A stretch of 64,000 nucleotides of DNA from RHLJ01 sp965222205 (GCA_965222205.1 OZ244932.1:2418001-2482000), one strand, 5' to 3'. Shown: positions 25,185-35,325, numbered from the stretch's first letter. Notes: generated by a model from the letters alone, not told the origin. Numbers and translations: made by a program.

Positions 25185-26836
25185 TTTTCTACAGCTACTT
25201 TACTCTCTTTTTTGGGGATGTAGCCTTCATTGGCTTTGGCGAATTTCAAACTTGCCTTCACGAAATCCACAAAAAGCGGCTGCGGATTATTTACCGTACT
25301 TCGCAATTCAGGGTGAAATTGAACTCCTACAAACCAAGGGTGATCAGGAATTTCTACGATCTCGACTAAATCCCGCTCAGGGTTCATGCCAGTGAGCTGC
25401 ATTCCATTTTCGGTAAGCTTATAGCGCAGGTTGTTATTTACTTCATAGCGATGGCGATGACGCTCGTCTACCAAATCAGATCCGTAAGCTTTATGAGCAT
25501 ACGTCCCTTTTTGAATTTTACAGGCATATTTACCCAACCGCATCGTGCCTCCCATGTTCTCAATATCCTTTTGGTCGGGCATGATATCGATGATCGGGTA
25601 TTCCGAATTATCATCAAATTCAGTGCTGTTGGCATCTTTCCAGCCACATACATTTCGAGCGTACTCAATCACCGCACATTGCATTCCTAAACAAATACCA
25701 AAGAAAGGAATCCCATTGGTTCGTGCATGTTTAACTGCCGAGAGTTTTCCCTCTATTCCTCGCCCACCAAATCCCGGGGCTACCAGTACTCCGGATACTC
25801 CAACCAACTTCTTTGCCACATTTTTTTCGGTAAGATTATCAGACTGAACCCACTTAATCTTTACCTTGCAATCGTTCACGGCCCCTGCATGAATAAAGGC
25901 TTCTACAATCGATTTATACGAATCGTGGTGCTCTACATACTTCCCAACCAGTGCAATCTGAATTGTACCTGATGGATTGCAAACTGCTTCAACAAAACCT
26001 ATCCAATTATCAAGATTTGGTTCTTTGGTTTCCAGCTTTAGCTTATCGATAACCCGCTCATCCAGTTTTTGCTGCTGCATTAACAACGGAACTTCATAAA
26101 TACTGCGAGCATCAATAGATTCGATAACGTCATCGATTTCAACATTACAAAAACGGGCTACTTTGCTTCTAATGGAGTCATCCAATGTGTGCTCGGTACG
26201 GCAGACTAAAATATCAGGTTGAAGTCCACTTTCAGAAAGTGTTTTTACAGAATGCTGGGTGGGCTTGGTTTTCAATTCTCCAGCCGCGGCCAAATAAGGA
26301 ACCAGTGTAAGATGAATAGAAAGTGTGTTGGCACGACCAACATTATATCTCAATTGGCGAACTGCCTCGATGTATGGCAAACTCTCGATATCACCAACTG
26401 TTCCACCGATCTCAATAATCACCACATCGTAGTCGCCTGACTGACCAAGTTTCAACACATGCGACTGAATTTCATCGGTAATATGAGGTATCACCTGAAC
26501 GGTTTTACCAAGATAAGCTCCCTGGCGCTCTTTCATAATCACATCATAATAGATGCGCCCTGTTGTTACATTGTTTGTCTGAGACGTTTTAATATCCAGA
26601 AAACGCTCATAGTGACCAAGATCTAAATCTGTTTCAGCACCGTCGTCTGTCACATACACTTCTCCATGTTCGTACGGGTTCATAGTCCCGGGATCCACAT
26701 TAATGTAGGGATCTAATTTCTGGACAGTAACTTTGAGTCCCCGGGCCACTAATAACCGACCCAATGAAGCGCAAATAATTCCTTTTCCAAGAGAAGATGT
26801 TACCCCACCGGTAACGAAAATGTACTTAGTAGACAT
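25181..26836 (-). CDS. pyrG: CTP synthase
   Basis: A 551-residue CTP synthase of normal length. The synthetase domain begins TKYIFVTGGVTSSLGKGI; the glutaminase domain has the nucleophile cysteine in FFGICLGMQCA and the catalytic H-x-E in QFHPEL. It converts UTP, ATP and glutamine to CTP. The downstream NUDIX gene overlaps it. Confidence 0.97.
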   Translation of the reverse strand: MSTKYIFVTGGVTSSLGKGIICASLGRLLVARGLKVTVQKLDPYINVDPGTMNPYEHGEVYVTDDGAETDLDLGHYERFLDIKTSQTNNVTTGRIYYDVIMKERQGAYLGKTVQVIPHITDEIQSHVLKLGQSGDYDVVIIEIGGTVGDIESLPYIEAVRQLRYNVGRANTLSIHLTLVPYLAAAGELKTKPTQHSVKTLSESGLQPDILVCRTEHTLDDSIRSKVARFCNVEIDDVIESIDARSIYEVPLLMQQQKLDERVIDKLKLETKEPNLDNWIGFVEAVCNPSGTIQIALVGKYVEHHDSYKSIVEAFIHAGAVNDCKVKIKWVQSDNLTEKNVAKKLVGVSGVLVAPGFGGRGIEGKLSAVKHARTNGIPFFGICLGMQCAVIEYARNVCGWKDANSTEFDDNSEYPIIDIMPDQKDIENMGGTMRLGKYACKIQKGTYAHKAYGSDLVDERHRHRYEVNNNLRYKLTENGMQLTGMNPERDLVEIVEIPDHPWFVGVQFHPELRSTVNNPQPLFVDFVKASLKFAKANEGYIPKKESKVAVEK

Positions 26837-26924
26837 GTAGAAGAGAGTGAAGTTGATGGATGGAAAAGATAGTACACTCGCTCCCCTTCTTCAATCGAAA
26901 TCCCGTGAAAATGGCATTATTTAC

Positions 26925-27764
26925 TCACAAGTTTTCCACAACTTTTTTAAGAAGATCAGGTTTATCTGAAAAAATACCTTTTGCTCCTTTATTAATGATC
27001 GTTTTCATAAGGGATTCATCATTAACCGTATAAATAAAGAAGGGAATCTTTTCTGAGGTAAGCTCTTCAACCCAGGCGTTACTCAACTGGCGATGACTGC
27101 AATTAAATGCATCTGCCTTATATTTCTCTACCAGCTCTGACGGGCTAAGCTCTCCTGACTGACTCTCTTCGTACAAGATCGCTTTAGGTATTTCAGGATC
27201 AAGTGTTTCTAAATGCTCCATTACTCTGTAATCAAAACTGGAAATGATAACCTGATCTTCTACCTCGGTCTCTTTCACAATTTTCAAGACTTTGTCGACA
27301 ATCCCTCCTCCGGGGTAATCAGTTACCGCCTCTGTTTTAATCTCAATATTGACAGCAATCTTATCTTTTGTGTAAGACAAAACTTCTATAAGAGTTGGGA
27401 ATGGTTCACCAGCAAATTTATCATCGAACCAGGAACCGGTCTCCAGATTCTTTAATTCCCATAATTCAAATGATTTCACCAACCCTGATGCATCAGTAGT
27501 ACGATCTAGTGTATCATCATGAATCACAACTACAGATCCGTTTTTACTTAATGAAACATCCAATTCTATCATTTCTGCTTTCATTTCAATAGCCAACCTG
27601 AATGCTGAATGAGTGTTTTCAGGTGCATAAGCACTGGCTCCACGGTGAGCAATTACAATAAAATCGTCATTATTATGAGTGGGCAAATTTGGGAGTTGGT
27701 ACTCTTGAGACATTAGTAAGAAAGGCTGAGCTATCAGAATAATTAGCAGGTAAAATAACTTCAT
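26925..27764 (-). CDS. Glycerophosphodiester phosphodiesterase, secreted
   Basis: A 279-residue GDPD with a signal peptide (about 1-19). The catalytic motifs are HRGASAYAPENTHSAF, IELDVSLSKNG and IHDDTLDRTT, followed by a TIM-barrel with NIEIKTE and the C-terminal GIFSDKPDLL. It would release glycerol 3-phosphate from glycerophosphodiesters in the periplasm. It is monocistronic. Confidence 0.92.
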   Translation of the reverse strand: MKLFYLLIILIAQPFLLMSQEYQLPNLPTHNNDDFIVIAHRGASAYAPENTHSAFRLAIEMKAEMIELDVSLSKNGSVVVIHDDTLDRTTDASGLVKSFELWELKNLETGSWFDDKFAGEPFPTLIEVLSYTKDKIAVNIEIKTEAVTDYPGGGIVDKVLKIVKETEVEDQVIISSFDYRVMEHLETLDPEIPKAILYEESQSGELSPSELVEKYKADAFNCSHRQLSNAWVEELTSEKIPFFIYTVNDESLMKTIINKGAKGIFSDKPDLLKKVVENL

Positions 27765-27897
27765 ATCAGACGGATTAGGTTCAATCCGATAATAACAACT
27801 TTTCCATTACGGCAATATTAATGATTGCGAATTTTTGGAAATGGCTATCCCACGATGGATTAAATCCAACATGACCAAATAATAATTTTTTAAAACT

Positions 27898-28248
27898 CTA
27901 GTTCTGAGAATTAATAACCCTTTTGATTGCTTTGTTTAATAGTGAGTCAAACGAATCTGTGTGAGTGAGAATGTAATACACAAAATAAAGTCCTACTATC
28001 GCTGTCATACTTCCTACCACGGTCATGACAGTTGCAATCCAGTCAGGTTGTATAATATTGAGAACTGAAAGCGCTACCACGCTAAGACCTAAAAAAATCT
28101 GTGATACAGCGGATAGAAGATGCAACCCATTAATTGAATGCACTCTATCAAAAAACACAGAAAAACTACTAAGATTCCGAGTAGGTATATCTACTCGTAT
28201 CGAGTTCTCTTGAACTAAAGAATTTTTTTCTTTTGGTTCCTCGTACAT
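27898..28248 (-). CDS. Small two-span membrane protein of unknown function
   Basis: A 116-residue protein with a polar N-terminus and two hydrophobic segments (about 43-63 and 70-92). No family is recognised. The gene is divergent from rlmB, separated by 73 bases, and has no operon partner. Confidence 0.6.
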   Translation of the reverse strand: MYEEPKEKNSLVQENSIRVDIPTRNLSSFSVFFDRVHSINGLHLLSAVSQIFLGLSVVALSVLNIIQPDWIATVMTVVGSMTAIVGLYFVYYILTHTDSFDSLLNKAIKRVINSQN

Positions 28249-28321
28249 GTCCTTACTTTTTAACTAACCTCGACAATCGCTTTTCATTATAATAAAAAGC
28301 AGGTTTCAATTAAAATTATTT

Positions 28322-29071
28322 ATGTCCAAAACCGAAAATTTTTTCATCTACGGTAAGAAACCAGTAGAGGAAGCTCTGTCAGCCCGACCAAAACAAATTG
28401 ATAAGATTTTTGTAAAGAACTCAATAAGTTCAAACAGCTACAAAAATCTCACTGAAACCGCTTTCATAAACCAAGTCCCGTTAGTCACAGTTCCTGATGC
28501 TAAAATTTTCAACTTAGTTGGAAGAGCAAATCACCAGGGATTTGTTGCACAGATGAGTAACATCACGTATTCCAACTTTTTTGACTGGATTGAAACACAA
28601 GACTTATCTAAAAGAATTGCAGTACTTTTATTAGATGGAATCGAGGATCCACACAATCTTGGAGCAATTTTAAGAACCGCAGCTGCCGCCGGAATAGGTG
28701 CAGTAATTGTTCCAACTCAAAATCAAGTTCCTGTTAATGCAACGGTATTCAAAACATCCGCTGGCACTGCCGGTAAAATTCCGATTATCCGAGTACATGA
28801 TACCGTTCAGGGTTTCAAAGACCTTAAGCTTGCGGGCTTTTCCATTGCAGGACTTGATGGTTCAGCCAGCGATGAAATCTGGGAAGCAGAATTTGAAAAT
28901 CCAGTGGCTTTCCTGATAGGAAATGAGGGAAAAGGTATTTCAAAAGGTTTACTAAAGAAGTGTGATCAGCTTATCAAATTTCCAATGGAGCATAACGTAG
29001 AATCGCTAAATGCCTCGGTAAGTGCCGCGCTAATTAGTTATGAATGGAAGCGCAGAGGATTAATCGTATAA
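28322..29071 (+). CDS. rlmB: 23S rRNA 2'-O-methyltransferase, RlmB/TrmH family
   Basis: A 249-residue SpoU-class methyltransferase. An N-terminal substrate-binding domain (about 1-75, YGKKPVEEAL) precedes the SPOUT knot with LLDGIEDPHNLGAILRTAAA, FLIGNEGKGIS and NVESLNASVSAALISYE, the three SpoU motifs. It probably methylates G2251 of 23S rRNA as RlmB does, but other TrmH targets are possible. Its last 12 bases overlap the end of the convergent NamZ-like gene. Confidence 0.9.
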   Translation: MSKTENFFIYGKKPVEEALSARPKQIDKIFVKNSISSNSYKNLTETAFINQVPLVTVPDAKIFNLVGRANHQGFVAQMSNITYSNFFDWIETQDLSKRIAVLLLDGIEDPHNLGAILRTAAAAGIGAVIVPTQNQVPVNATVFKTSAGTAGKIPIIRVHDTVQGFKDLKLAGFSIAGLDGSASDEIWEAEFENPVAFLIGNEGKGISKGLLKKCDQLIKFPMEHNVESLNASVSAALISYEWKRRGLIV

Positions 29072-30277
29072 GAGATATTCTTCTCTTTTTAATCTAAAGT
29101 CTTCTATCTCGCTCTCCCAATTGTATTCTTCTTCCCAACTAAGAATATCATCATTACCACTTAAAAGCAGTAAATGTCTTCTGTGAGTGAATGCTTTATC
29201 CTGGTCCAGTATCGTTGACCGAAACAATTTTACCATCTCCAGACCAAATGTTACCGGATCATTGAATTCCGGTGTTATTGAGATTGATACTCCTCTAATA
29301 CTCTCTTCTTCAAACTTTGGATTATAGGCTTTTCCAGGTATGGTCTCTGGAATGAAGCTAACGGTATCAATTTCCACCCCAAACCTTGTTTCCAATTTCC
29401 CGATCTCTATCAAATCTAATTCCAATTCGGGATACCCGATCGTTAGAAACGGAGAATTAGTACCTCTTCCTTCAGATATATTTAGACCTTCAAAAAAACA
29501 GGTTCCTAAATACACATAGGCGTTTTCGAAAGCTGGTAAATTTGGTGAGGGCGGGATCCAGTTCAACCCTGTTTCAGGCCATCGCATGTTTCTTTTCCAA
29601 CCCTCCATTTCTATTATTTTTACTTTTGGTTCTTGCTCGGTATCCAGCCAATCCTCTCCCATTGCCATTAATGCAAGTTCACCTAAAGTTAGCCCGTGTG
29701 CTACCGGAATAGGGTAAGATCCAATAAAGGATTTGTACTCTTCCTCCAACACCCATCCGGAAACATAATCGCCACCGGCAGGATTAGGTCGATCGAGAAT
29801 CCAGACTTCTTTATCAAATTCTGCGGCTGCTTCAATTATGTTTTTCATTGTTGAATTGTAAGTATAGAAACGAACTCCTACATCCTGCATATCGAATAGT
29901 AAAACATCTATTTCTTTCAGCATTTCCTCCGTCGGTTTTTTATTAGATCCGTACAGAGAAAAAACCGGTAATCCTGAGGCCTGATCAATGCCTCCTTCGA
30001 TTACTTCACCATCAGCATAATCACCGCGAAAGCCGTGTTCTGGGGCAAATAAAGCACTGATATTGACATCCAATGCCAGTAAGGTATCCAATACATGCAC
30101 TCCTCCAATTCGTGCAGTAGGATTCATCACCAGCCCAATTTTTCTACCTTCAAGTTCTGGTAAGTGATTTTCAATCAATAATTGGGCGCCAGACTTGACA
30201 ACAGGAGGAGCTTGTTCAACTTTTTTATCGCAACAAATTATAAGAGTAAGGAAAAATAATATTGAGTATAGTTTCAT
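29060..30277 (-). CDS. DUF1343 (NamZ-like) lipoprotein, exo-beta-N-acetylmuramidase family
   Basis: A 405-residue protein with a lipoprotein-like N-terminus (FLTLIICCDKK). DUF1343 features include GLVMNPTARI, FAPEHGFRGDYADG, FDMQDVGVRFYTY, LDRPNPAGGDYVSGW and the C-terminal EGLNISEGRGTNSPF. A characterised member, NamZ of Bacillus, is an exo-N-acetylmuramidase in wall turnover. Here it is probably anchored at the outer or inner membrane. It overlaps rlmB tail-to-tail by 12 bases. Confidence 0.88.
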   Translation of the reverse strand: MKLYSILFFLTLIICCDKKVEQAPPVVKSGAQLLIENHLPELEGRKIGLVMNPTARIGGVHVLDTLLALDVNISALFAPEHGFRGDYADGEVIEGGIDQASGLPVFSLYGSNKKPTEEMLKEIDVLLFDMQDVGVRFYTYNSTMKNIIEAAAEFDKEVWILDRPNPAGGDYVSGWVLEEEYKSFIGSYPIPVAHGLTLGELALMAMGEDWLDTEQEPKVKIIEMEGWKRNMRWPETGLNWIPPSPNLPAFENAYVYLGTCFFEGLNISEGRGTNSPFLTIGYPELELDLIEIGKLETRFGVEIDTVSFIPETIPGKAYNPKFEEESIRGVSISITPEFNDPVTFGLEMVKLFRSTILDQDKAFTHRRHLLLLSGNDDILSWEEEYNWESEIEDFRLKREEYLLYD

Positions 30278-30310
30278 GTCGAAAAGTAACCAGTGGTGAC
30301 GTAAAACAAA

Positions 30311-30335
30311 AAAGCCCCGATACGTTCGGGGCTTT
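30311..30335 (-). terminator. Intrinsic terminator of ndk
   Basis: AAAGCCCCGA (30311-30320) and TCGGGGCTTT (30326-30335) form a 10-bp stem with a five-base loop. On the minus strand it is followed by T-rich sequence, 20 bases after the ndk stop. Confidence 0.85.
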
Positions 30336-30356
30336 CAAAATGCTTTCAGAAAATTA

Positions 30357-30788
30357 TTAAGCCTGATTTGCAACTACTTCCGATTCCTGGAAGAAGTATG
30401 CAGCTTCAATTTTTCCGTTTTCTACTGAGTCGGAACCGTGAATAATGTTTTCTCCAACGCTATCAGCAAAATCTGCTCTGATAGTTCCCGCTTCTGCTTC
30501 GGCTGGATTGGTAGCTCCAATGAGTGTTCTGAAATCGGCGATTGCATTTTCTTTTTCCAAAATCATTGGAACACAAGCCCCACTGCTCATAAACTCGCAC
30601 AACTCGCCGTAAAATGGGCGTTCTTTATGTACCGCGTAAAAACCACCGGCTGTATCAGCCGTAAGGCGGGTCATTTTCATTGCAAGAATAGTAAAACCAG
30701 CGTCCTGAATTCGTTTTGTTACTTCTCCGATTAGTCCTTTTCGAACACAATCGGGCTTGAGAATAGTTAATGTTCTTTCTATTGCCAT
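30357..30788 (-). CDS. ndk: Nucleoside diphosphate kinase
   Basis: A 143-residue NDK of standard size. It begins ERTLTILKPDCVRKGLIGEV, and the catalytic histidine is in ENIIHGSDSVENG. It balances nucleoside triphosphate pools. It is a single gene with its own terminator, divergent from the cyclase gene. Confidence 0.97.
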   Translation of the reverse strand: MAIERTLTILKPDCVRKGLIGEVTKRIQDAGFTILAMKMTRLTADTAGGFYAVHKERPFYGELCEFMSSGACVPMILEKENAIADFRTLIGATNPAEAEAGTIRADFADSVGENIIHGSDSVENGKIEAAYFFQESEVVANQA

Positions 30789-30902
30789 TGTTTAGTTTTA
30801 TTAAAATTTTGTAACAAGCTTTCGAAGCGTTACTCTTCAAAAAGCAAATAAAAGATAAGGTTTTGACGGAACAAAAATAGACCTAACTACCCCTTAAAAG
30901 TT

Positions 30903-32753
30903 GTGAATATCGAAGGACAACAACATTATTTCAATTGGTCGATTCAACTAAAAGCCAGCCCAAAACAACTCTGGCCTTTCGTATCAGACACGAATGCCAT
31001 TTTCAGGTTGATGGGATTTGCGAGTGTAAAAAAAACTCAGCTTTCGAGAACTGCGCCTAAAGGCTTTTTAGGTATTACGAATGCGCGGATGAGTTCGTAC
31101 CTGCATTGGGAGCAAGAACCCTTTATTTGGGAGCGTCCTTTTCGCTTCGGCACAAATCGAAACTACAAACTCGGGCTTTTTAAAAACTTTCGATATCTGG
31201 TAGATCTGATTCCTACCTCCGAAGGAACCATCGTTCAAACCCGGTTTTGGATTACCCCGCAAAAGAGTGGCACATTTTCTTTTCTGAAATTCTGTTTTGA
31301 AAACATTCTAAAACGCCGCTTCTTCAGAATCCTAAAAGATTATGATTACTGTACCTGCAAAGGAATGCTTCCGTATGAACAAAATACGCCAAAAAAATTG
31401 GTGAGAGGCGCAGAGTCAAAGATTCGTTCTATTCAATCTATACTAGTTGAAAAAACCCGAAGAAAGAGAATTATTAATCACTTGATGGAGTATATCCGGA
31501 AAGCGGATGATGAAGCCTTAATAAGAATACATCCTTTTATGCTTGCTGAGTATTGGGGAGAGAAAAAATATGCAGTACTAAATGTATTCCTTCATGCAGC
31601 CAAAAATAATCTCCTGGATTTTTCATGGGATGTATGTTGCCCTAATTGTAAAGCTCCACGTAATAATTTCAGGAAACTAAAAGAAGCCCGGGCTACTCTT
31701 TATTGCGAAGAATGTGATCTTGAATACGAAATGGATTTCAATAAGAACACTCATTTAGTGTTTACTGTACATCCTTTGATTCGGAATATTTCCGGGCGGC
31801 ATTTTTCATTTGGTGATCCTCAATCTACTCCTCATAAAGTTTCGCAGCATTTCTTAAATATTGGTGAGTCTGCTTATTTGAAAGTAAAACTTGAGGAAGG
31901 AACCTACGTTTTTAAAAGCCACATGCACGAAGGTGAGCTTATTCTTCATGCGCGCGAAGATGGTTTAGACACGATATCACTTGTAATGGATGATGATGAT
32001 TTTGAGGGGCAGGAAGTGAATATATCAACAAAACCAAACCTCACCTTTGTAAATAACTCTTCCAAAAAAGTAGTCTGCTTTCTTGAGAAACAGGACTGGA
32101 AAGAGGATGCGACTTACGCCAGTGAAGTAAGTTCTGTACATGATTTCAGAACGCTGTTCTCCCGCGAAGCATTAAAAGAAGGCACCAGTGTTAAAGCTTC
32201 AGGGGTTACTATGCTTTTTACTGATATTATGAATTCAACTGAATTCTACCAGCAGGAAGGTGATGATATGGCTATAGGTCGGGTAATGAATCACTTCAAA
32301 ATTATCCAATCCATTGTAGCAGAGGAACGTGGAGGTATAGTAAAAACTATTGGCGACTCTGTGATGGCGGTATTCAGAGAACCTGTTTCTGCAATTAAAG
32401 CGGTTGAGCGTATTCAACAAATATTTTCAGGTCCGGGATCATTAGGGGATTCTTTTAAGCTGAAAGCTGGTGTTCACTATGGCGATTGTGTAGCAGTAAA
32501 CCTAAATGACCGTACAGATTATTTTGGTACTACCGTGAATATAGCTGCCCGCCTTGTTGATGCCGCCAAAGAAAAAGAAGTTGTTATTTCTGAAGAGTTT
32601 TATAACCACCCTGATGTTAAACTATATCTTAATAAAAAGGATAAAGCACTCTTTGTTAAAGAGAATAAAATCGAGCTTAAAGGATTTGATAATCAGGAAT
32701 TCAAAGTGAAACAAATCCGCCTTGAACGCCCTTCCCTCCGCCTTGTGGTGTAA
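30903..32753 (+). CDS. SRPBCC/DUF5939 protein with class III adenylate cyclase domain
   Basis: A 616-residue cytosolic protein from a GTG start. Residues 1-160 look like a START/SRPBCC lipid- or ligand-binding fold (FNWSIQLKASPKQLWPFVSD). Residues about 170-420 resemble DUF5939 and include a Zn-ribbon-like pair CPNCKAP and CEECDLEYE. The cyclase domain (about 430-600) has the metal aspartates D441 and D485, K481 and D539 as the adenine-selecting pair, and N546/R550 for the transition state. All key residues are present, so it should make cAMP. There is no membrane span; the ligand is unknown. Confidence 0.88.
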   Translation: MNIEGQQHYFNWSIQLKASPKQLWPFVSDTNAIFRLMGFASVKKTQLSRTAPKGFLGITNARMSSYLHWEQEPFIWERPFRFGTNRNYKLGLFKNFRYLVDLIPTSEGTIVQTRFWITPQKSGTFSFLKFCFENILKRRFFRILKDYDYCTCKGMLPYEQNTPKKLVRGAESKIRSIQSILVEKTRRKRIINHLMEYIRKADDEALIRIHPFMLAEYWGEKKYAVLNVFLHAAKNNLLDFSWDVCCPNCKAPRNNFRKLKEARATLYCEECDLEYEMDFNKNTHLVFTVHPLIRNISGRHFSFGDPQSTPHKVSQHFLNIGESAYLKVKLEEGTYVFKSHMHEGELILHAREDGLDTISLVMDDDDFEGQEVNISTKPNLTFVNNSSKKVVCFLEKQDWKEDATYASEVSSVHDFRTLFSREALKEGTSVKASGVTMLFTDIMNSTEFYQQEGDDMAIGRVMNHFKIIQSIVAEERGGIVKTIGDSVMAVFREPVSAIKAVERIQQIFSGPGSLGDSFKLKAGVHYGDCVAVNLNDRTDYFGTTVNIAARLVDAAKEKEVVISEEFYNHPDVKLYLNKKDKALFVKENKIELKGFDNQEFKVKQIRLERPSLRLVV

Positions 32754-32822
32754 AATATTCTTACTTTAATATTCAATTTATTGTAGGTTTAAGTTATTCT
32801 CACTCATTCTATTAAAGTTTAT

Positions 32823-33314
32823 ATGACTAAGAAAAAAGATCATCACCCGTCGGTAATGGATTCCATCACTACCATGAAGCCCAAAAAAAACATTGCGCTT
32901 ATTGCTCATGATCATCGCAAAATGGATTTACTGGATTGGGCTGAGTACAATCGTGATCATTTAGCTCAACACAATTTATTTGGAACCGGAACTACTGGCT
33001 CCCTGGTTGCAGAAAAATGTAAACTTCCTGTTTTTACATTCAAGAGTGGGCCTTTGGGTGGAGATTTACAGATTGGAACTGCAATCATAGACAATGAAAT
33101 TGACATCATGATTTTTTTCTGGGATCCGCTTCAGGCCCAACCACATGATGTGGATGTGAAAGCACTACTCAGAATTAGTGTGGTTTATAATATTCCACTA
33201 GCCTGTAATCGCTCCTCTGCAGATTTTCTTATCACTTCTCCTTTGATGGAATCTACTTACGACCGATTTATTGTGGACTACAGCCAGCGATTCAAAAAAG
33301 ATTTCAATGCCTAA
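32823..33314 (+). CDS. mgsA: Methylglyoxal synthase
   Basis: A 163-residue MgsA. The N-terminal half has NIALIAHDHRKMDLLDWAEY, the phosphate-binding loop GTGTTGSL, and the catalytic aspartate region IFFWDPLQAQPHDVDVKALL. It turns dihydroxyacetone phosphate into methylglyoxal, a bypass that relieves phosphate-limited glycolysis. Its end overlaps the next gene by eight bases. Confidence 0.94.
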   Translation: MTKKKDHHPSVMDSITTMKPKKNIALIAHDHRKMDLLDWAEYNRDHLAQHNLFGTGTTGSLVAEKCKLPVFTFKSGPLGGDLQIGTAIIDNEIDIMIFFWDPLQAQPHDVDVKALLRISVVYNIPLACNRSSADFLITSPLMESTYDRFIVDYSQRFKKDFNA

Positions 33315-35325
33315 CCGACTAGCCAAAGAAAAAAGCCCCTACCTCCTTCAACATAAAGATAATCCTGTGGATTGGTTTCCCTGGAGTGATGAAGCTTTCG
33401 ACAAGGCCCGGGAAGAAAACAAACCGATATTTCTATCGATTGGTTACGCTACCTGCCATTGGTGCCATGTAATGGCCCACGAAAGTTTTGAAGATGAACA
33501 GATCGCGGATTTATTAAATGAAGCTTTTATCAATGTGAAAGTAGACCGGGAAGAACGTCCGGATATCGACAGTATGTATATGACGGTGTGCCAGATGTTG
33601 AACGGACATGGCGGCTGGCCGCTCACCATAGTACTTACCCCGGAAAAAGAACCTTTCTTTGCCGCCACTTATATCCCGAAAGAAGCTCGTTATGGCCGCA
33701 TCGGATTGAGGCAACTCATTCCAGGAATCAAGGGAATGTGGACTCATGAGCCTGAGAAAATCAATAAAGCAGTTGAAAGTATTAAAGAAGGATTTGGTAA
33801 ATCTCAACAGTTCGAAGCAGGTGATTTCCCCGGAACCGAAGCGATTGATTATGCGGCTGAGCAGCTCGCCATGCGCTTTGATGATGAGTTCGGCGGATTT
33901 GGGTCGGCTCCAAAATTTCCTTCTCCACATAATCTGATGTTCCTGCTTCGCCATTGGAAACAAACCGGCGAGCAACGTTTTTTAGATTCTGTAGTTGAAA
34001 CGTTAAACGCAATGAGACTGGGAGGAATCTGGGATCATGTTGGTTTTGGATTTCACCGTTACTCGACCGACCGGGAGTGGCTTCTCCCCCATTTTGAGAA
34101 GATGCTGTACGATCAGGCGCTGCTTATGATGGCTTATACCGAAGCCTGGCAAATCACTGAAAATCCGCTCTTCAAACAAACAGTTTTTGAAATTTCTGAT
34201 TATGTATCAAGGGAACTTACCGGTGAAGAAGGTGTATTCTTCTCTGCTGAAGATGCCGATAGTGAAGGCGAAGAAGGTAAATTTTATGTCTGGGACTTCT
34301 CAGAGATTGATTCGTTGTTGGATGAAGGTGAGGTCTCTTTCTTCAAAACACATTTTAATTTAAAAGAAAAAGGTAATTTTGAAGATGAAGCCAGTAAGCA
34401 GCTAACTGGCCAGAACATCCCTCACCTCAATAAAGAACTATCGGAAAAAGAATCAGAACAGTGGGCTCAAATCAGAGCAAAGCTTTTTGATGCAAGGGAG
34501 CAAAGAATCCGCCCTCAGCTCGATGATAAATCCCTGACAGACTGGAACGCTTTAATGATAGCAGCACTGGCAAAAGCAGGCGCGGTTTTTCAGGAACAAA
34601 GGTTCATTGAACAAGCAGAAAGAGCGTTTGCTTTTATTGAGGAACACCTGATGAATGAGGATCAGCTTTTCCATCGATATAAAGAAGGAGAAGTAGCAAT
34701 TGAAGCTTTCGCAGATGATTACGCTTTTCTTGCCTGGGCAGGAATTGAATTATATGAGACCACATTCGAGCCAAAATATTTGAAAAGAGCTCTCCAATAT
34801 AACCAGCAACTGCTAGATGTATTTTGGGATGAGGAAAACGGCGGTTTCTTCTTTAGTGTGAATGACACAGATCAACCTCTGGGGAGGCAAAAACAGATTT
34901 ACGATGGAGCTGTCCCTTCTTCTAATTCTGTTACTTTTCTGAACCTGATCCGGCTTGGACGATTTACCGGAAATACGGAACTAGAAGAAAAAGCCAACCA
35001 ACTTGGGAAATGCTTTTCGTCAGACTTAATCCGATCAGGTTCCAGCAGTACGATGAGTATGATGGCGCTTCAGTTCTTATTTAATGACTCGAAAGAGGTA
35101 ATTATAGCGGAAGGGAGCAATGAGCCTTCTGAGTTTGTCAGGCACTTTCAAACGATTTTTGATCCTTTTAAAATTCTGCTCTTTAGTCCCACGGAAAAAG
35201 ATGAAGCTCTTTTGCAGTTGGCTCCATATTTGGGGAATCAACCTCCTATAAACGAAAAAACAACTCTGTATATTTGTCGGAATTATTCTTGCGAAAAACC
35301 CGTATTTGATACTTCTGACTTATAA
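33307..35325 (+). CDS. DUF255 (YyaL/SSP411-like) thioredoxin-domain protein
   Basis: A 672-residue protein from the ATG at 33307 (MPNRLAKEKSPYLLQHKDNP), chosen over an in-frame ATG 36 bases earlier because the family starts here. The N-terminal DUF255 thioredoxin-like domain has ATCHWCHVMAHESFED; the long C-terminal part is an alpha/alpha toroid like glycan-processing (AGE/six-hairpin) enzymes. The family is near-universal but its role is unknown. It overlaps mgsA by eight bases, so the two are co-translated. Confidence 0.9.
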   Translation: MPNRLAKEKSPYLLQHKDNPVDWFPWSDEAFDKAREENKPIFLSIGYATCHWCHVMAHESFEDEQIADLLNEAFINVKVDREERPDIDSMYMTVCQMLNGHGGWPLTIVLTPEKEPFFAATYIPKEARYGRIGLRQLIPGIKGMWTHEPEKINKAVESIKEGFGKSQQFEAGDFPGTEAIDYAAEQLAMRFDDEFGGFGSAPKFPSPHNLMFLLRHWKQTGEQRFLDSVVETLNAMRLGGIWDHVGFGFHRYSTDREWLLPHFEKMLYDQALLMMAYTEAWQITENPLFKQTVFEISDYVSRELTGEEGVFFSAEDADSEGEEGKFYVWDFSEIDSLLDEGEVSFFKTHFNLKEKGNFEDEASKQLTGQNIPHLNKELSEKESEQWAQIRAKLFDAREQRIRPQLDDKSLTDWNALMIAALAKAGAVFQEQRFIEQAERAFAFIEEHLMNEDQLFHRYKEGEVAIEAFADDYAFLAWAGIELYETTFEPKYLKRALQYNQQLLDVFWDEENGGFFFSVNDTDQPLGRQKQIYDGAVPSSNSVTFLNLIRLGRFTGNTELEEKANQLGKCFSSDLIRSGSSSTMSMMALQFLFNDSKEVIIAEGSNEPSEFVRHFQTIFDPFKILLFSPTEKDEALLQLAPYLGNQPPINEKTTLYICRNYSCEKPVFDTSDL

